From contig CBDCVQ010000014.1 in NCBI GenBank assembly GCA_965223165.1, positions 372,001-436,000 on the forward strand: a stretch of DNA of 64,000 nucleotides. Reading direction: 5' to 3'. The translations under genes were made by a program, and so were the position numbers. Below, piece after piece: positions 52,007-61,858 of this stretch; positions within the stretch are counted from its first letter, which is position 1; each line of letters opens with the position of its first letter. Source of the DNA: JABDMH01 sp965223165. GTDB taxonomy: Bacteria > Bacteroidota > Bacteroidia > Chitinophagales > Saprospiraceae. The notes below the pieces were generated by a model, which worked only from the letters and a program-made list of their open reading frames with translations, searched no databases and was not told the origin of the DNA.

Positions 52007-52828
52007 ATATAGTGATTTGCCATTATGTGTTCCACCTTCTTGGATGACCCGGGCTCAGGAGAATGCCTGCCCTCATCCGCACAGGACGATCAGATTCAGG
52101 AGTATTGTCAGACTCACGCATATTCGTTCAAACGAACCCTTTGCTGCCAAAGTTGTCAGCGGCCTGATGGTCAATACAAAGAACCCGCGCGCACGCCATA
52201 GGTCTGGAAAATAGCCTTTGAAACGAGTGATGCCAGCACATGGATCCATGTGCGTCATTGGCACGGCATCTCTTGTCCGCCTTTAATAAACGGAGACTGA
52301 TCAGATTCCTAGTCAGCGCCTTGGCTCTCTCAATGAGTCGCCGCGACTGTCTTCGCTTGCCCTTAAAGGGAAAATTGCTCCTTTCGAGCCGATCAAGCTC
52401 CTCCTTCTCCTGAGATTTGACTTGCTTGATATGCTCCTCTTTGCCACCTGCGTGTACTTTCACAAAATCCAACCTCCTCAGACGTTGGCCATCATACACA
52501 TTCCATGTAAATTGTTACATCTCTCGCAACAAGAATGAGTTCGCCTCTCCTACACTTTCGGGTACGATTTGTTCTAATGATATAGACTGTCAACATCCGT
52601 TTGAAGATGGGACTAGTTAAATATTTCCCAGCAAAGAGGGCTCATGTATACCTCCACCGTACACAATCTGCATCTAGGAATCAGGTCTGCTAGTACACGA
52701 AGATTCGTAACATACTAGATAAAAATTGTCCTCTTTGAAGCATCTTTTGGCCTGTATTTCTATGGTCACTGACAGTTTCTGGACGATGCAGTTCGTGCAT
52801 ATCATTATCAGCTTATAGTACATGTAAG
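52007..52828. other. Intergenic region with no supported gene
   Basis: About 820 bp between two minus-strand genes. A minus-strand frame at 52128-52499 is lysine- and arginine-rich but has no recognisable family and overlaps competing frames; I do not call it. No repeat shared with other gaps is seen. Apart from the -7-like TATATTTG at 52004-52011, no regulatory site can be named. Confidence 0.5.
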
Positions 52829-53917
52829 CTATCTCTTTATGAGGTTGCAAACGAGATTCTGGTCCGTAGTATTAACCAAAACCTCCTTTAAGGTCCCAAC
52901 TTGAGTCCTCAAGTCAAACCAACCATTCCCTGCATACTCTAAGGCAGTGTGGCTCAAGGTGTCTTTGCTCAAATGCATCAGACCAACTGCTGCCTTTCTT
53001 TGAGGAGTCCGATAGATAAATGCGAGGTATTTTACTTTCTTTCTCTTCTCATAAACCATTTCCCTGATCACATCATAGTATTCTTGATACCAATCGCTAA
53101 CATCCTTCAGCCGTTGGCTTCTTGGTTTCAGCTTACAACTAGGCACGAGGAGATTTGTACCCTGAGGTAATGGAAATGGTGATTTGACATAGAGCATCCC
53201 ATCCCGATTGTAGGCAAATACGATAAGGCTGTCTTCCGAAATTTCCATATTGTCTTCATCGAAAGAGGTTTTATCTGAATAGAAAATATACGCCACGTCC
53301 CTGTTCCAACTAACACCATGTTTGCTTAATCTAACACCATTGTGTATCCCTCCGACTCCTTGATGGAAAACATCGCTAGTTAATGAAAAAAGTTGATGAC
53401 CAGTGACGAAGAAGGCAAGTCGTTCACTTGGAAAATATTCTTTCTGGGAAATAGCGGTTATTAGGTTCTGAGTTTGAAGTGCGAATGTTGAAGCACCTGA
53501 TCCCCTAGTTACGAAGCTAGTCTTCTCCTGAAATTCCGGTTTTGCTATACAATTCAACGAGAACAACCTCACTGAGTTTTCAATCCGGAAGCCAATGATG
53601 GCCTCAAATTTCCTATTTGATAGTCCTTTATAGTTCTGATAGAAATAATCAAGTCTATCACTCTTGTTTGTCCTGCGTCTTAAGCCATCTATAAACATGA
53701 CGGCATTTTTCACATCTCCTGCGATTGCAACTATGCAATCATTCTCCAGTTGGAATATCTTATAGCACTCCTCATTAACTGAGAAGTCATCTTCGGCGAT
53801 ATGTTTTTCCCCCGTTGTCGAAATCGCCGGTGCCTTAATTTTCCTGCTCCTTGTTATTGCAGAATCAGTCACCATGTAGATATTCCTTCTATATTTCCAG
53901 GCAGCAATGTAAGTCAT
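52829..53917 (-). CDS. Proteasome beta-like Ntn-hydrolase fold protein
   Basis: From ATG 53917 the protein has 362 residues and starts Met-Thr, so Met removal alone would expose Thr1. The N terminus, TYIAAWKYRRNIYMVTDSAI, lines up with the proteasome beta/HslV start: Asp at position 17 counted from that Thr (VTDSAIT where 20S has AADSRAT). After an insertion of about ten residues, ECYKIFQLENDCIVAIAGDV corresponds to the Lys33/SG region (GKKLFQID...IAGLVGDA), keeping the Lys and the IAG. These are the catalytic positions of the N-terminal nucleophile fold. The C-terminal 150 residues are an extra domain without resemblance to proteasome subunits. No signal peptide. Its position between a DUF488 operon and a TIR-like gene suggests a defence or stress-response protease or amidase, which is inference. 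Confidence 0.7.
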   Translation of the reverse strand: MTYIAAWKYRRNIYMVTDSAITRSRKIKAPAISTTGEKHIAEDDFSVNEECYKIFQLENDCIVAIAGDVKNAVMFIDGLRRRTNKSDRLDYFYQNYKGLSNRKFEAIIGFRIENSVRLFSLNCIAKPEFQEKTSFVTRGSGASTFALQTQNLITAISQKEYFPSERLAFFVTGHQLFSLTSDVFHQGVGGIHNGVRLSKHGVSWNRDVAYIFYSDKTSFDEDNMEISEDSLIVFAYNRDGMLYVKSPFPLPQGTNLLVPSCKLKPRSQRLKDVSDWYQEYYDVIREMVYEKRKKVKYLAFIYRTPQRKAAVGLMHLSKDTLSHTALEYAGNGWFDLRTQVGTLKEVLVNTTDQNLVCNLIKR

Positions 53918-54004
53918 GAACTGAGTTTGCATGTTTGGATTAGCACCACTTGACGAGCAGTACGAGATACCGGGAATGAGATGGACACGGCTTGCTCTAC
54001 AGGG

Positions 54005-54700
54005 TCATATTCTTTGTACGTCTATTTTATATCCCTTGGCACTCATTTCCTTTGCCAACTGCAATCCAGCTTCTGAAACACTGTCCTTAAATGAAATGTA
54101 GATAAGTCCTTGAATATCCGATGGCCTTTCCATTTCATTTTGACTTCTAAGTAAAATTGCTACTTTATCTCTACCAAGTTTTGAAAGCAACATTCCTAAT
54201 TCTAGGACAACATTTTGTCTTGCTCTATATGCTTTTTCATCTGGATGATTTTTTCTATGACCTTCATCATCTGGAGTGGCCAAAACAATTCCAAATTGTG
54301 CTTCGTTTGTATAGTTTTCAAGTTTTTCAATAATCGTTTGCCCTTCTGACGGTAATTGATCAAGAATTAAAGGTTCAAGTCTCCACCTTCTTAACATCGC
54401 TTCAAGTTGATCTCTTGAATCCTTATCATGTCCATAAACAACAAATACTTTATTTGATTGTGCATTGTAACTTGACTCCGGTTCATAGGCAATAGATATA
54501 CTCGGATTTGACAAACCAAGGAATGATTCCAACTCTCCTTTGATATCCTTTTTCCCCTGTACTTGAATCCTTCCAGTATTGTAGCAATTTATTGTTGCTC
54601 CATTTGACAATTTTACCTGCGCCCCATGTTGAAGCTCTTTCTCACTACTTATTGAGTAGCCTCTTGATTCAAGTTGGATTTTTAATTCTTCTATTTTCAT
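54005..54700 (-). CDS. TIR-like nucleotide-binding domain protein
   Basis: A 231-residue protein with a small N-terminal domain (about 1-75; KIEELKIQLESRGYSISSEK, CYNTGRIQVQG) and a C-terminal TIR-like domain of the CAP12/Pycsar-effector type (PF10137 in my recollection): KVFVVYGHDKDSRDQLEAML, LDQLPSEGQTIIEKLE, FGIVLATPDDEG, and ARQNVVLELGMLLSKLG with the conserved glutamate. These domains are NAD-degrading effectors in CBASS, Pycsar and related abortive defence. No cyclase gene or STING domain is next to it here, so it may act alone or with the neighbouring Ntn-hydrolase gene (88 bp downstream on the same strand). The N-terminal domain may be the sensor. Soluble and cytoplasmic. Confidence 0.88.
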   Translation of the reverse strand: MKIEELKIQLESRGYSISSEKELQHGAQVKLSNGATINCYNTGRIQVQGKKDIKGELESFLGLSNPSISIAYEPESSYNAQSNKVFVVYGHDKDSRDQLEAMLRRWRLEPLILDQLPSEGQTIIEKLENYTNEAQFGIVLATPDDEGHRKNHPDEKAYRARQNVVLELGMLLSKLGRDKVAILLRSQNEMERPSDIQGLIYISFKDSVSEAGLQLAKEMSAKGYKIDVQRI

Positions 54701-55298
54701 TGAGTATTGATTTTCAATCCTGCTTAGCTAGTTTATCACCACATTTCTTCCTGGACAAGTGCTATTTCGGTGCCTAGATAGCTCCTATTCTCGATCTGAT
54801 CATAAGTCAAGATCTTTGAATCTGGCTGCGATAGATAGGTGCGCAAAGCAACGCGGCAACTCAACAAAGGCCATTGATGCAAGTGCAATTGCTCCTGATC
54901 AGAGAAGACACAGTGCAAAGCGAATTCGATGCCTCCTAGATGGTTAAGTGGCTCAAGTCTACTGCTGTGCAGATTTGCATCGGGCATCTTCAACGGATTT
55001 GACCTAGGTCAAGATAGGCAAACGATACCTCAGAAACAATGAAATTGGATAAAAACAACGATCATTTTACGTAAACTTCAGCGGACTTCATTTGCTTGAT
55101 GCCACCTTGCACTGGCGGTGTGGTTTCGCTGTGAGCAATCGCAATCAACCGCCGCAAAAGGTCTACGGTCAATACTTCCACCACTAATACCTGCTCTATC
55201 ATTAGGTAGCCCCCACCATCCTTAGTAACTTGATGTCAAATAGGGATGACGCACACGATACATCGCGGCCCCTCGACAAGACATACAACAAGATCACT
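54701..55298. other. Intergenic gap between divergent genes
   Basis: About 600 bp. No repeat or gene is supported; it contains the promoters of the TIR-like gene and the S9 peptidase gene, which I cannot pinpoint. The frame 55230-55298 is an unlikely N-terminal extension of the peptidase. Confidence 0.5.
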
Positions 55299-57548
55299 AT
55301 GAGACACTTGATCGCCACAACGCTCTTCTTACTCACATCGCTCGTACTAGACGCACAGCAAGCGCTACAGCTGGAAGACATCTACCAAAACGGCACCTAC
55401 AGCGCCGAGCGCTTTGGACCGGTACGATGGATGAAGGACCACACCGGCTATTCGACCCTGGAGTGGAATCGGGCGTATGGAGGGGATGACATTGTCCGGT
55501 ATGAAGCGGAGACCGGGGCGAGATCGGTGCTGGTATCTGCGGATCGCTTGATCCCCGAGGGTCAATCCACGCCGCTGCCCATCACCAGCTACGAGTGGTC
55601 GGCGGACAATGGCAAGCTGCTGGTCTTTACCAATACCCGACGGGTGTGGCGTCGTCATACCCGGGGCGACTACTGGGTGCTCGATATGGCGTCCGGGGTG
55701 CTCACCCAGCTGGGTAAGTCCGTGGAGCGTACGACGATGATGTTTGGCAAATTTTCTCCGGATGCCACCCGAGTCGGCTACGTCTGCAAGAACAATATCT
55801 ACATCGAAGACATCGCATCGGGCCAGGTGACCCAGCTGACGACGGACGGCAGCGCCTCCGTGATCAATGGCACCTTTGACTGGGTGTATGAGGAGGAATT
55901 GTCCTGCCGGGATGGCTTCCGCTGGAGCCCGGACGGCACCCAGATCGCCTACTGGCAGTCGAACACGGAGGGTACCGGCACCTTTTACATGATCAACAAT
56001 GTCGACTCCATCTACTCGACGCTTATTCCGCTGCCCTACCCCAAGGTGGGCACGGACAACTCCGCGGTCAAAGTGGGTGTGGTCAGCGCCTCCGGGGGTC
56101 CGACCCGATGGTTTGATGTGCCGGGTGATCCGAGCAACAACTATCTGGCGCGCATGGACTTCATCCCTCACTCCCAGGAGGTGATGATCCAGCAGCTCAA
56201 TCGCAAGCAAAATCGAAATACCGTATGGATCGGCAATACCGAGACGATGGGGTTAACCCAGCTCTTCCAGGACAAGGACGAGGCCTGGCTGGACATCCAT
56301 GACAACATCATGTGGCTGGAAGACGAGCAGTACTTCACCTGGACCAGCGAAAAGGACGGCTGGCTGCATCTCTACAAGGTCTCCAGAGACGGGAAAGACT
56401 TTCAAACGATCACGAAAGGTGCGATCGATGTCGTGCGCATCAATTGCATCGACCCCGAGGGTGGCTATGTCTACTACATCGCATCCCCCGAAAACTTTAC
56501 CCAGCGCTATCTATACCGCAGCAAAATCGACGGCAGCGCCGATCCGGAGCGGGTCAGTCCCGCCGATCAACCGGGCCAGCACGCCTACCAAATCTCGGCC
56601 GACGCGAAGTATGCCATCCACACCTTTCAAAATACCACCACCCCTCCCACCATTTCTTTGATCAACCTGCAAAATCATAAGCCTCTACGAATACTGGAGG
56701 ACAATCAAGCCTTGGCCGACAAGGTGGCCGGCCTCGGGCTGACCCCTAAAGAATTTATCAAGCTGGACATCGGCGAGACCGAGCTGGATGCCTGGATCAT
56801 CCGGCCGGCCGGTTTTGATCCTGCCGTTAAATACCCCCTCATATTTTATATCTACGGGGAGCCGGCCGGGGCTACCGTGCAAGACGCCTGGCAAGGCGGT
56901 GCGCTTTGGGATCATTTTCTCGCCCAGCAGGGCTACGTCGTGGTAAGCATTGACAATCGAGGCACGCGCACACCCCGGGGTCGGGATTGGCGAAAATCGA
57001 TTTATGGGCAGATTGGCATCTTGGCCGCCCACGACCAAGCCGCCGCAGCCAAGGTATTATTTGAAAAATACGACTTCATCGACACGGCCCGGGTAGGCAT
57101 GTGGGGCTGGAGCGGCGGCGGCCAGATGACGATGAATTGCCTATTCCGCTATCCCGAGATTTACAAAGCAGGTCTAGCCGTGGCGTTTGTCGCTGACCAG
57201 CGGCTCTACGACAATATTTATCAAGAGCGCTACATGGGGCTGCTCACCGAGAATGAGGCCAATTATATTGCCGGATCGCCCATCACCCATGCGAAAAACC
57301 TCCAGGGCAACCTGATGATCATGCACGGCACCGCCGACGACAACGTGCACTACCAGAGTTTTGAGCGACTGACCAACGAACTAATCAAACACAATAAAAT
57401 GTTTGATATGATGTCTTACCCGATGCGCTCGCATGGCATCTGGGAGCGGGAAAATACCAGCCTGCACCTAAGGCAGACCATGTTGCGCTACTGGCAGCGG
57501 GTGCTTCCGACGAACTCAATAAACCCGCATGCCATCAAAAGTCCATAG
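55299..57548 (+). CDS. S9 family prolyl oligopeptidase, DPP4-like
   Basis: A 749-residue exported peptidase that cleaves after proline in the dipeptidyl-peptidase manner. ATG 55299 gives signal peptide RHLIATTLFLLTSLVLDAQ. The N-terminal beta-propeller domain (about 50-480) has FDWVYEEELSCRDGFRWSPD, where the paired Glu residues match the DPP4 Glu-Glu motif binding the substrate amino end. The alpha/beta-hydrolase domain has the Ser in MWGWSGGGQM (about 604), Asp in GTADDNVHYQ (about 680), and His in MRSHGIWE (about 712). The end overlaps the next gene by 20 bp. Extracellular or periplasmic; a scavenging role in peptide use is likely. A longer minus-strand frame (55365-56210) on the opposite strand is a codon-bias shadow. 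Confidence 0.94.
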   Translation: MRHLIATTLFLLTSLVLDAQQALQLEDIYQNGTYSAERFGPVRWMKDHTGYSTLEWNRAYGGDDIVRYEAETGARSVLVSADRLIPEGQSTPLPITSYEWSADNGKLLVFTNTRRVWRRHTRGDYWVLDMASGVLTQLGKSVERTTMMFGKFSPDATRVGYVCKNNIYIEDIASGQVTQLTTDGSASVINGTFDWVYEEELSCRDGFRWSPDGTQIAYWQSNTEGTGTFYMINNVDSIYSTLIPLPYPKVGTDNSAVKVGVVSASGGPTRWFDVPGDPSNNYLARMDFIPHSQEVMIQQLNRKQNRNTVWIGNTETMGLTQLFQDKDEAWLDIHDNIMWLEDEQYFTWTSEKDGWLHLYKVSRDGKDFQTITKGAIDVVRINCIDPEGGYVYYIASPENFTQRYLYRSKIDGSADPERVSPADQPGQHAYQISADAKYAIHTFQNTTTPPTISLINLQNHKPLRILEDNQALADKVAGLGLTPKEFIKLDIGETELDAWIIRPAGFDPAVKYPLIFYIYGEPAGATVQDAWQGGALWDHFLAQQGYVVVSIDNRGTRTPRGRDWRKSIYGQIGILAAHDQAAAAKVLFEKYDFIDTARVGMWGWSGGGQMTMNCLFRYPEIYKAGLAVAFVADQRLYDNIYQERYMGLLTENEANYIAGSPITHAKNLQGNLMIMHGTADDNVHYQSFERLTNELIKHNKMFDMMSYPMRSHGIWERENTSLHLRQTMLRYWQRVLPTNSINPHAIKSP

Positions 57549-59951
57549 TGTCGCAATCTCCGCATCTGCTGTAGTGCCTGGGTTAGCCCTATGGGGTTTG
57601 CTGTGGATGCTATCGATACTGAGCAGTTGTAAGGATCAGACCCAGTCGACCCGCCAGCGGCTGCCCGACCAAGTGGACTTTAATTTTCACATTCGACCCA
57701 TACTCTCCGACCGATGCTTCGCCTGCCATGGACCCGACGAAAAGGCCAGAGAGGCCGAGCTAATACTCTGCGAAAAGGCCCACGCCTATAAATTATTGGA
57801 CAGCGCGGCCAACCACTATGTGATCAAGCCGGGAGATCTGCAACGGAGCGAACTATATCAGCGCATTGTCAGCGAGGACGATGAGTTTATGATGCCTCCG
57901 CCCGAGTCTAATCTGGCTCTGTCAGACTACGAGCGTCAATTGATCAAACGCTGGATCAAGCAAGGCGCAGAGTGGAAACCCCACTGGTCATTTATTACCC
58001 CGCAGCGCAATCCGCTACCTCGCGTCCGCAAGGCCGATTGGCCGGAAAACCCCATCGATTATTTTATTCTGGCCAGGCTCGAAGATCTCGGCAAAAAGCC
58101 CTCCACCAAGGCGACGAAGGCCAAGCTGCTACGCCGACTGAGTTTTGATTTGACCGGCCTTCCGCCCACGCCTGAGGCGATTGACGCCTTTATCGCCGAC
58201 CCCTCTCCGGATGCCTACGAAAAAGTGGTCGACCAACTGCTGGCGTCCAGCGCCTATGGCGAGCGTTTGGCCAGTGAATGGATGGACCTGTCCCGCTACG
58301 CCGAGACCAACGGCATCCACCACGATTTTGAACGGAATATGTGGCCGTGGCGTGATTGGGTGATCCAAGCCTTTGCTGACAATATGCCCTACGACCAATT
58401 TGTCACCTGGCAGCTCGCCGGCGATTTATTGCCCGACCCTACCTATGAGCAGAAATTGGCCACTGCCTTTAATCGCAACCACCGCACCACCCAAGAGTGC
58501 GGCTCACTCGACGAAGAATTTCGGGTCTCTTATGTCGTTGATCGGACGAATACCTTTGGCAAGGCATTTATGGGCCTGACCGTGGAATGTGCGCAGTGCC
58601 ACGACCATAAATACGACCCGATTTCCCAAAAGGAATATTATCAGCTTTTTGCCTTTTTTAATCAGGTGCCGGAAAAGGGGGTGACGAGATCCTTCCAAGG
58701 TCAGCCCACGCCCCACTTGGAGCTGCCAGAGCAGGATGTGCAACGGCTGCGCGCCTATATTCAGGAGCAGGTGAACACCGAGTATGCCAGCGGCAGCACC
58801 CAGGACGAAGACGGCACCTACCAAGACAATTGGAAGGAAGAGATGGAGGCCATGCTCCAGCCGGTGATGATCATGACAGACATGGCTACCGCCCGATCCA
58901 CCTATGTGCTGGAACGCGGGTTGTATGACTCGCCCGGAGAAAAGGTATCGGCAGGCACGCCTGCCACCGTCTTTGGTTTTGGGGCAACCACTATTCGCCC
59001 GATCGAGCAGGGCTGGCCCGATGGCTCTTTGATCCCGACAATCCCTTGACCGCCCGCGTGGCCGTCAATAGATATTGGCAGATGATCTTCGGGCGTGGTC
59101 TGGTAGATACTCCGGATGATTTTGGGAGTCAAGGTTCCCTGCCCACCCACCCCGCCTTGCTCGATTGGTTGGCCGTCGAATTCATCGAATCGGGTTGGGA
59201 TGTCAAGCACTTGCTGAAGACCCTGGTCCTATCCGCCACCTATCAGCAGGCTTCCGCCACCGATGACAAGCAGTTGGCCTTTGACCCGGACAACCGATGG
59301 CTGGGACGAGGCACGCAGCAGCGGCTGACCGCCGAGATGATCCGGGACCAGGCCCTGTACATCAGCGGCTTGCTGAATGAACAGGTCGGTGGTCCCAGCG
59401 TCAAACCCTATCAGCCTCAGGGCCTGTGGACGCAGGTATCTTCAGGCGGTAGGTACCGGCGAAAATATATGGCTTCGCACGGCCGAGACTTATATCGCCG
59501 CAGCCTGTACACTTATTGGAAACGAATTCAGCCGCCGCCTGCGATGGTCATCTTCGATGCCGCCAGCCGCAATCAATGCACGGTGAAAAGGCAAAGCACC
59601 AATACGCCCCTGCAGGCCCTGGTGCTGCTCAACGATCCGCAGTTTGTCGAAGCCTCCCGCGCCCTGGCCCATCGCATGACACAAGAAGGGGGCACGGATT
59701 TATCCCAGCGACTGGCCTACGCATTTCGCTGGGCGACCTCCCGCCAGCCGGAGGAGAGTGAGGTGGAGATTTTAAAAGAGCTGTTAGAAGACGAACTCGA
59801 AGACTTTGAGAAAAACCCGGTACAAGCAAACGAGCTACTGGAGGTGGGCGAATTTCAACATGACGCAAACTTGAGCGGTGCGGAGCTAGCCGCGTACACC
59901 GTGGTGGCCAACGCCATCCTCAACTTGGGCGAGAGCCTGCAGAAGAATTAG
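57529..59951 (+). CDS. PSCyt1/DUF1549/DUF1553 domain protein with a frameshift
   Basis: A planctomycete-type protein, about 807 residues if continuous. The signal/lipoprotein region (WMLSILSSC) is followed by PSCyt1, with the haem-type CFACHG (C63-x-x-C66-H) in RPILSDRCFACHGPDEKARE, then DUF1549 (LLRRLSFDLTGLPPTPEAID, SAYGERLASEWMDLSRYAET) and DUF1553 (LTARVAVNRYWQMIFGRGLV, LVLSATYQQAS, RRSLYTYWKR, NTPLQALVLLNDP). The reading frame breaks at about 58976-58990 beside a GGTTTTGGGG run: one frame ends at 59049, the other starts before 59046. Reading the second frame back through 59000 recovers the conserved LARWLFDPDNPLT, so one base is missing. Usually paired with DUF1501, as here, 190 bp downstream. 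The function is not established; these pairs occur in sulfated-glycan degraders. Confidence 0.88.
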
Positions 59952-60047
59952 ACCATTATGCAAAGGGAAAAAATAGCACGAACCAAAATGCGAGGCCTGA
60001 AGGAATAAGCGGCCGTCAATCAGTGGAAGACCTATTAAACCCAAACC

Positions 60048-60113
60048 ATGCATTGGAAATGCATAATTTGCCCTACGGGCTGACGAAATGCCTTGCTCTG
60101 CAGGCATTTGTCA
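60048..60113 (+). promoter_or_regulatory. Three consecutive hairpins between DUF1553 and DUF1501 genes
   Basis: ATGCATT-GGA-AATGCAT (60048-60064), GCCC-TAC-GGGC (60070-60080) and TGACGAAATGCC/GGCATTTGTCA (60081-60113) follow one another in the 187-bp gap. They may form a terminator-antiterminator, an mRNA-stabilising or attenuating leader for the DUF1501 gene. No known riboswitch class is recognised. Confidence 0.45.
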
Positions 60114-60138
60114 GGGTTAGACCCCGACAAGATAATGT

Positions 60139-61638
60139 ATGAAAAACATGCTATCAAATCAGACTACATCACCCACATTATCTTCGTCGGCCTGCAAGGC
60201 AAAATGTGCTATTGCACATTTTGGGCTAAACATCACGCGTCGACATTTTCTCGAAAAAGCCAGTCTGGGCCTGGGCGCCCTGGCCATGTCTTCCTTCGCA
60301 CCAAAGGTCGCCCCGAAAGGCATCGCCCTGCCCGGCCCCCATTTCGCGCCGCGCGCCAAGCGGGTGATTTATTTATTCCAAGCCGGTGGCCCCTCGCAGC
60401 TGGAAATGTTTGACTACAAGCTCCGGCTACAAGAATTGCATAACCAAGAACTGCCGGAATCGGTCGCGATGGGACAACGAGTCACTGATTTCACCGCAGC
60501 CCATCCCAAGCCCATGGTCAACCCATTCACCGGTTTTCAGCAATATGGTCAGACAGGCACCTGGATCAGCGACCTGCTGCCTTACACGGCACGCATCGTC
60601 GATGATATCTGCATCGTCAAGTCCATGCATACCGACGCCATCAATCACGATCCGGCACTGTCCTTTTTTCAGACCGGCTCCCAGCTCAGCGGACGGCCCA
60701 GCATCGGCTCCTGGTTGTCCTACGGCCTGGGCAGCAGCAACGAAAACCTGCCCACGTTCTCGGTCTTGTTGTCCAAAGGAAGCGGCAGAACGGATGCCGC
60801 CCAACCCCTACAATCCCGGCTCTGGGGCAGTGGTTTTCTACCGTCGCTGCACCAAGGCGTCCAATTCAGAAGCGGTCAAGATCCAGTACTCTACTTAAAT
60901 AACCCGCCGGGCATCACCAAAGCCAACCGAAGACGCGTGCTCGACTACCTGCGATCGCTCAACCAAAAGTACCTGCAAAAAGAAGGCAATCCGGAGGTGT
61001 TCTCACGCATGGCCCAGTACGAGATGGCCTATCGCATGCAGACCTCCGTGCCCGAAACGATGGACATCAGCCAGGAGCCGGACTATATCTTCGACCTCTA
61101 CGGTCCGGAGTCTCGCATCCCAGGCACCTATGCCGCCAACTGCCTGTTGGCTCGACGACTCGCCGAACGCAATGTCCGCTTCATTCAATTATATCATCAA
61201 GGCTGGGATCAGCACAACGACCTCCCTGCACACCTGACCAATCAGTGCCGGGATATCGATCAGCCCTCCGCTGCCCTGGTACAAGACCTCAAGCAGCGCG
61301 GACTACTCGAAGACACCCTGGTCGTCTGGGGCGGTGAATTTGGCCGCACCAACTACTGCCAGGGCAAACTCACCCACGACAACTACGGGCGTGATCACCA
61401 CCCCTACTGCTTCACCATGTGGATGGCGGGCGGTGGCATCAAACCCGGCATCAGCTACGGCGAGACGGACGAGTTGGGGTATAACGTGGCCAGTAATCCG
61501 GTGCATGTGCATGATTTTCAAGCTACCTTGCTACACCTCATGGGCATCGATCACGAACAATTGACCTTCAAGTCGCAGGGGCGAAGATTTCGACTGACGG
61601 ATGTGCATGGGCAAATTGTAAAGGATATTCTGGTGTGA
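60139..61638 (+). CDS. DUF1501 domain-containing protein, Tat-exported
   Basis: A 499-residue protein of the DUF1501 family in the alkaline-phosphatase/sulfatase superfamily. The Tat signal is TRRHFLEKASLGLGALAMS, reached after an N-terminal extension of about 30 residues, which is longer than usual. Core motifs: AKRVIYLFQAGGPSQLEMFD, MHTDAINHDPALSFFQTG, GSWLSYGLGSSNENLP, and near the C terminus DTLVVWGGEFGRTNYCQGKL and GRDHHPYCFTMWMAGGG, with the histidine cluster in GRDHHP. The partner DUF1553 gene is directly upstream and a sulfatase gene directly downstream, the usual set in planctomycetes and some Bacteroidota. Role unknown; a periplasmic hydrolase of sulfated or phosphorylated glycans is plausible. 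Confidence 0.93.
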   Translation: MKNMLSNQTTSPTLSSSACKAKCAIAHFGLNITRRHFLEKASLGLGALAMSSFAPKVAPKGIALPGPHFAPRAKRVIYLFQAGGPSQLEMFDYKLRLQELHNQELPESVAMGQRVTDFTAAHPKPMVNPFTGFQQYGQTGTWISDLLPYTARIVDDICIVKSMHTDAINHDPALSFFQTGSQLSGRPSIGSWLSYGLGSSNENLPTFSVLLSKGSGRTDAAQPLQSRLWGSGFLPSLHQGVQFRSGQDPVLYLNNPPGITKANRRRVLDYLRSLNQKYLQKEGNPEVFSRMAQYEMAYRMQTSVPETMDISQEPDYIFDLYGPESRIPGTYAANCLLARRLAERNVRFIQLYHQGWDQHNDLPAHLTNQCRDIDQPSAALVQDLKQRGLLEDTLVVWGGEFGRTNYCQGKLTHDNYGRDHHPYCFTMWMAGGGIKPGISYGETDELGYNVASNPVHVHDFQATLLHLMGIDHEQLTFKSQGRRFRLTDVHGQIVKDILV

Positions 61639-61639
61639 G

Positions 61640-61777
61640 GGTGGCGACTAGGGCACAAAGGTTTTTTGGGTGGCCACTAAGGCACTAGGGCACTAAGGTT
61701 TTTGTGGGTGGCACAAAGGCACTAGGGCACGAAGTTTTTTTGGAGGGGCCACTAAGGCACTAGGGCACAAAGGTTTT
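61640..61777 (+). repeat. Tandem repeat of about 35-40 bp, 3.5 units
   Basis: Units of the type CACTAAGGCACTAGGGCAC followed by AAAGGTTTTTT and GGTGGC repeat three to four times with small changes between the DUF1501 and sulfatase genes. No coding content. It may act as a spacer or recombination-prone repeat. Confidence 0.75.
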
Positions 61778-61858
61778 GGATCGTAAGAACTTGAAAAACG
61801 TGATTTCTTTGTATAGCTTATAGTGAAAACTAAATCAACAAATATTAACCCAAATAGA

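Noticed and set aside
52128..52499. 123-residue basic minus-strand open frame
   Set aside because: No recognisable family, no clear start, and overlapping competing frames; left as unassigned.
55365..56210. 281-residue minus-strand open frame
   Set aside because: It lies fully antisense to the S9 peptidase gene, has histidine- and arginine-rich low-similarity sequence, and no start context; it reflects codon bias of the real gene.
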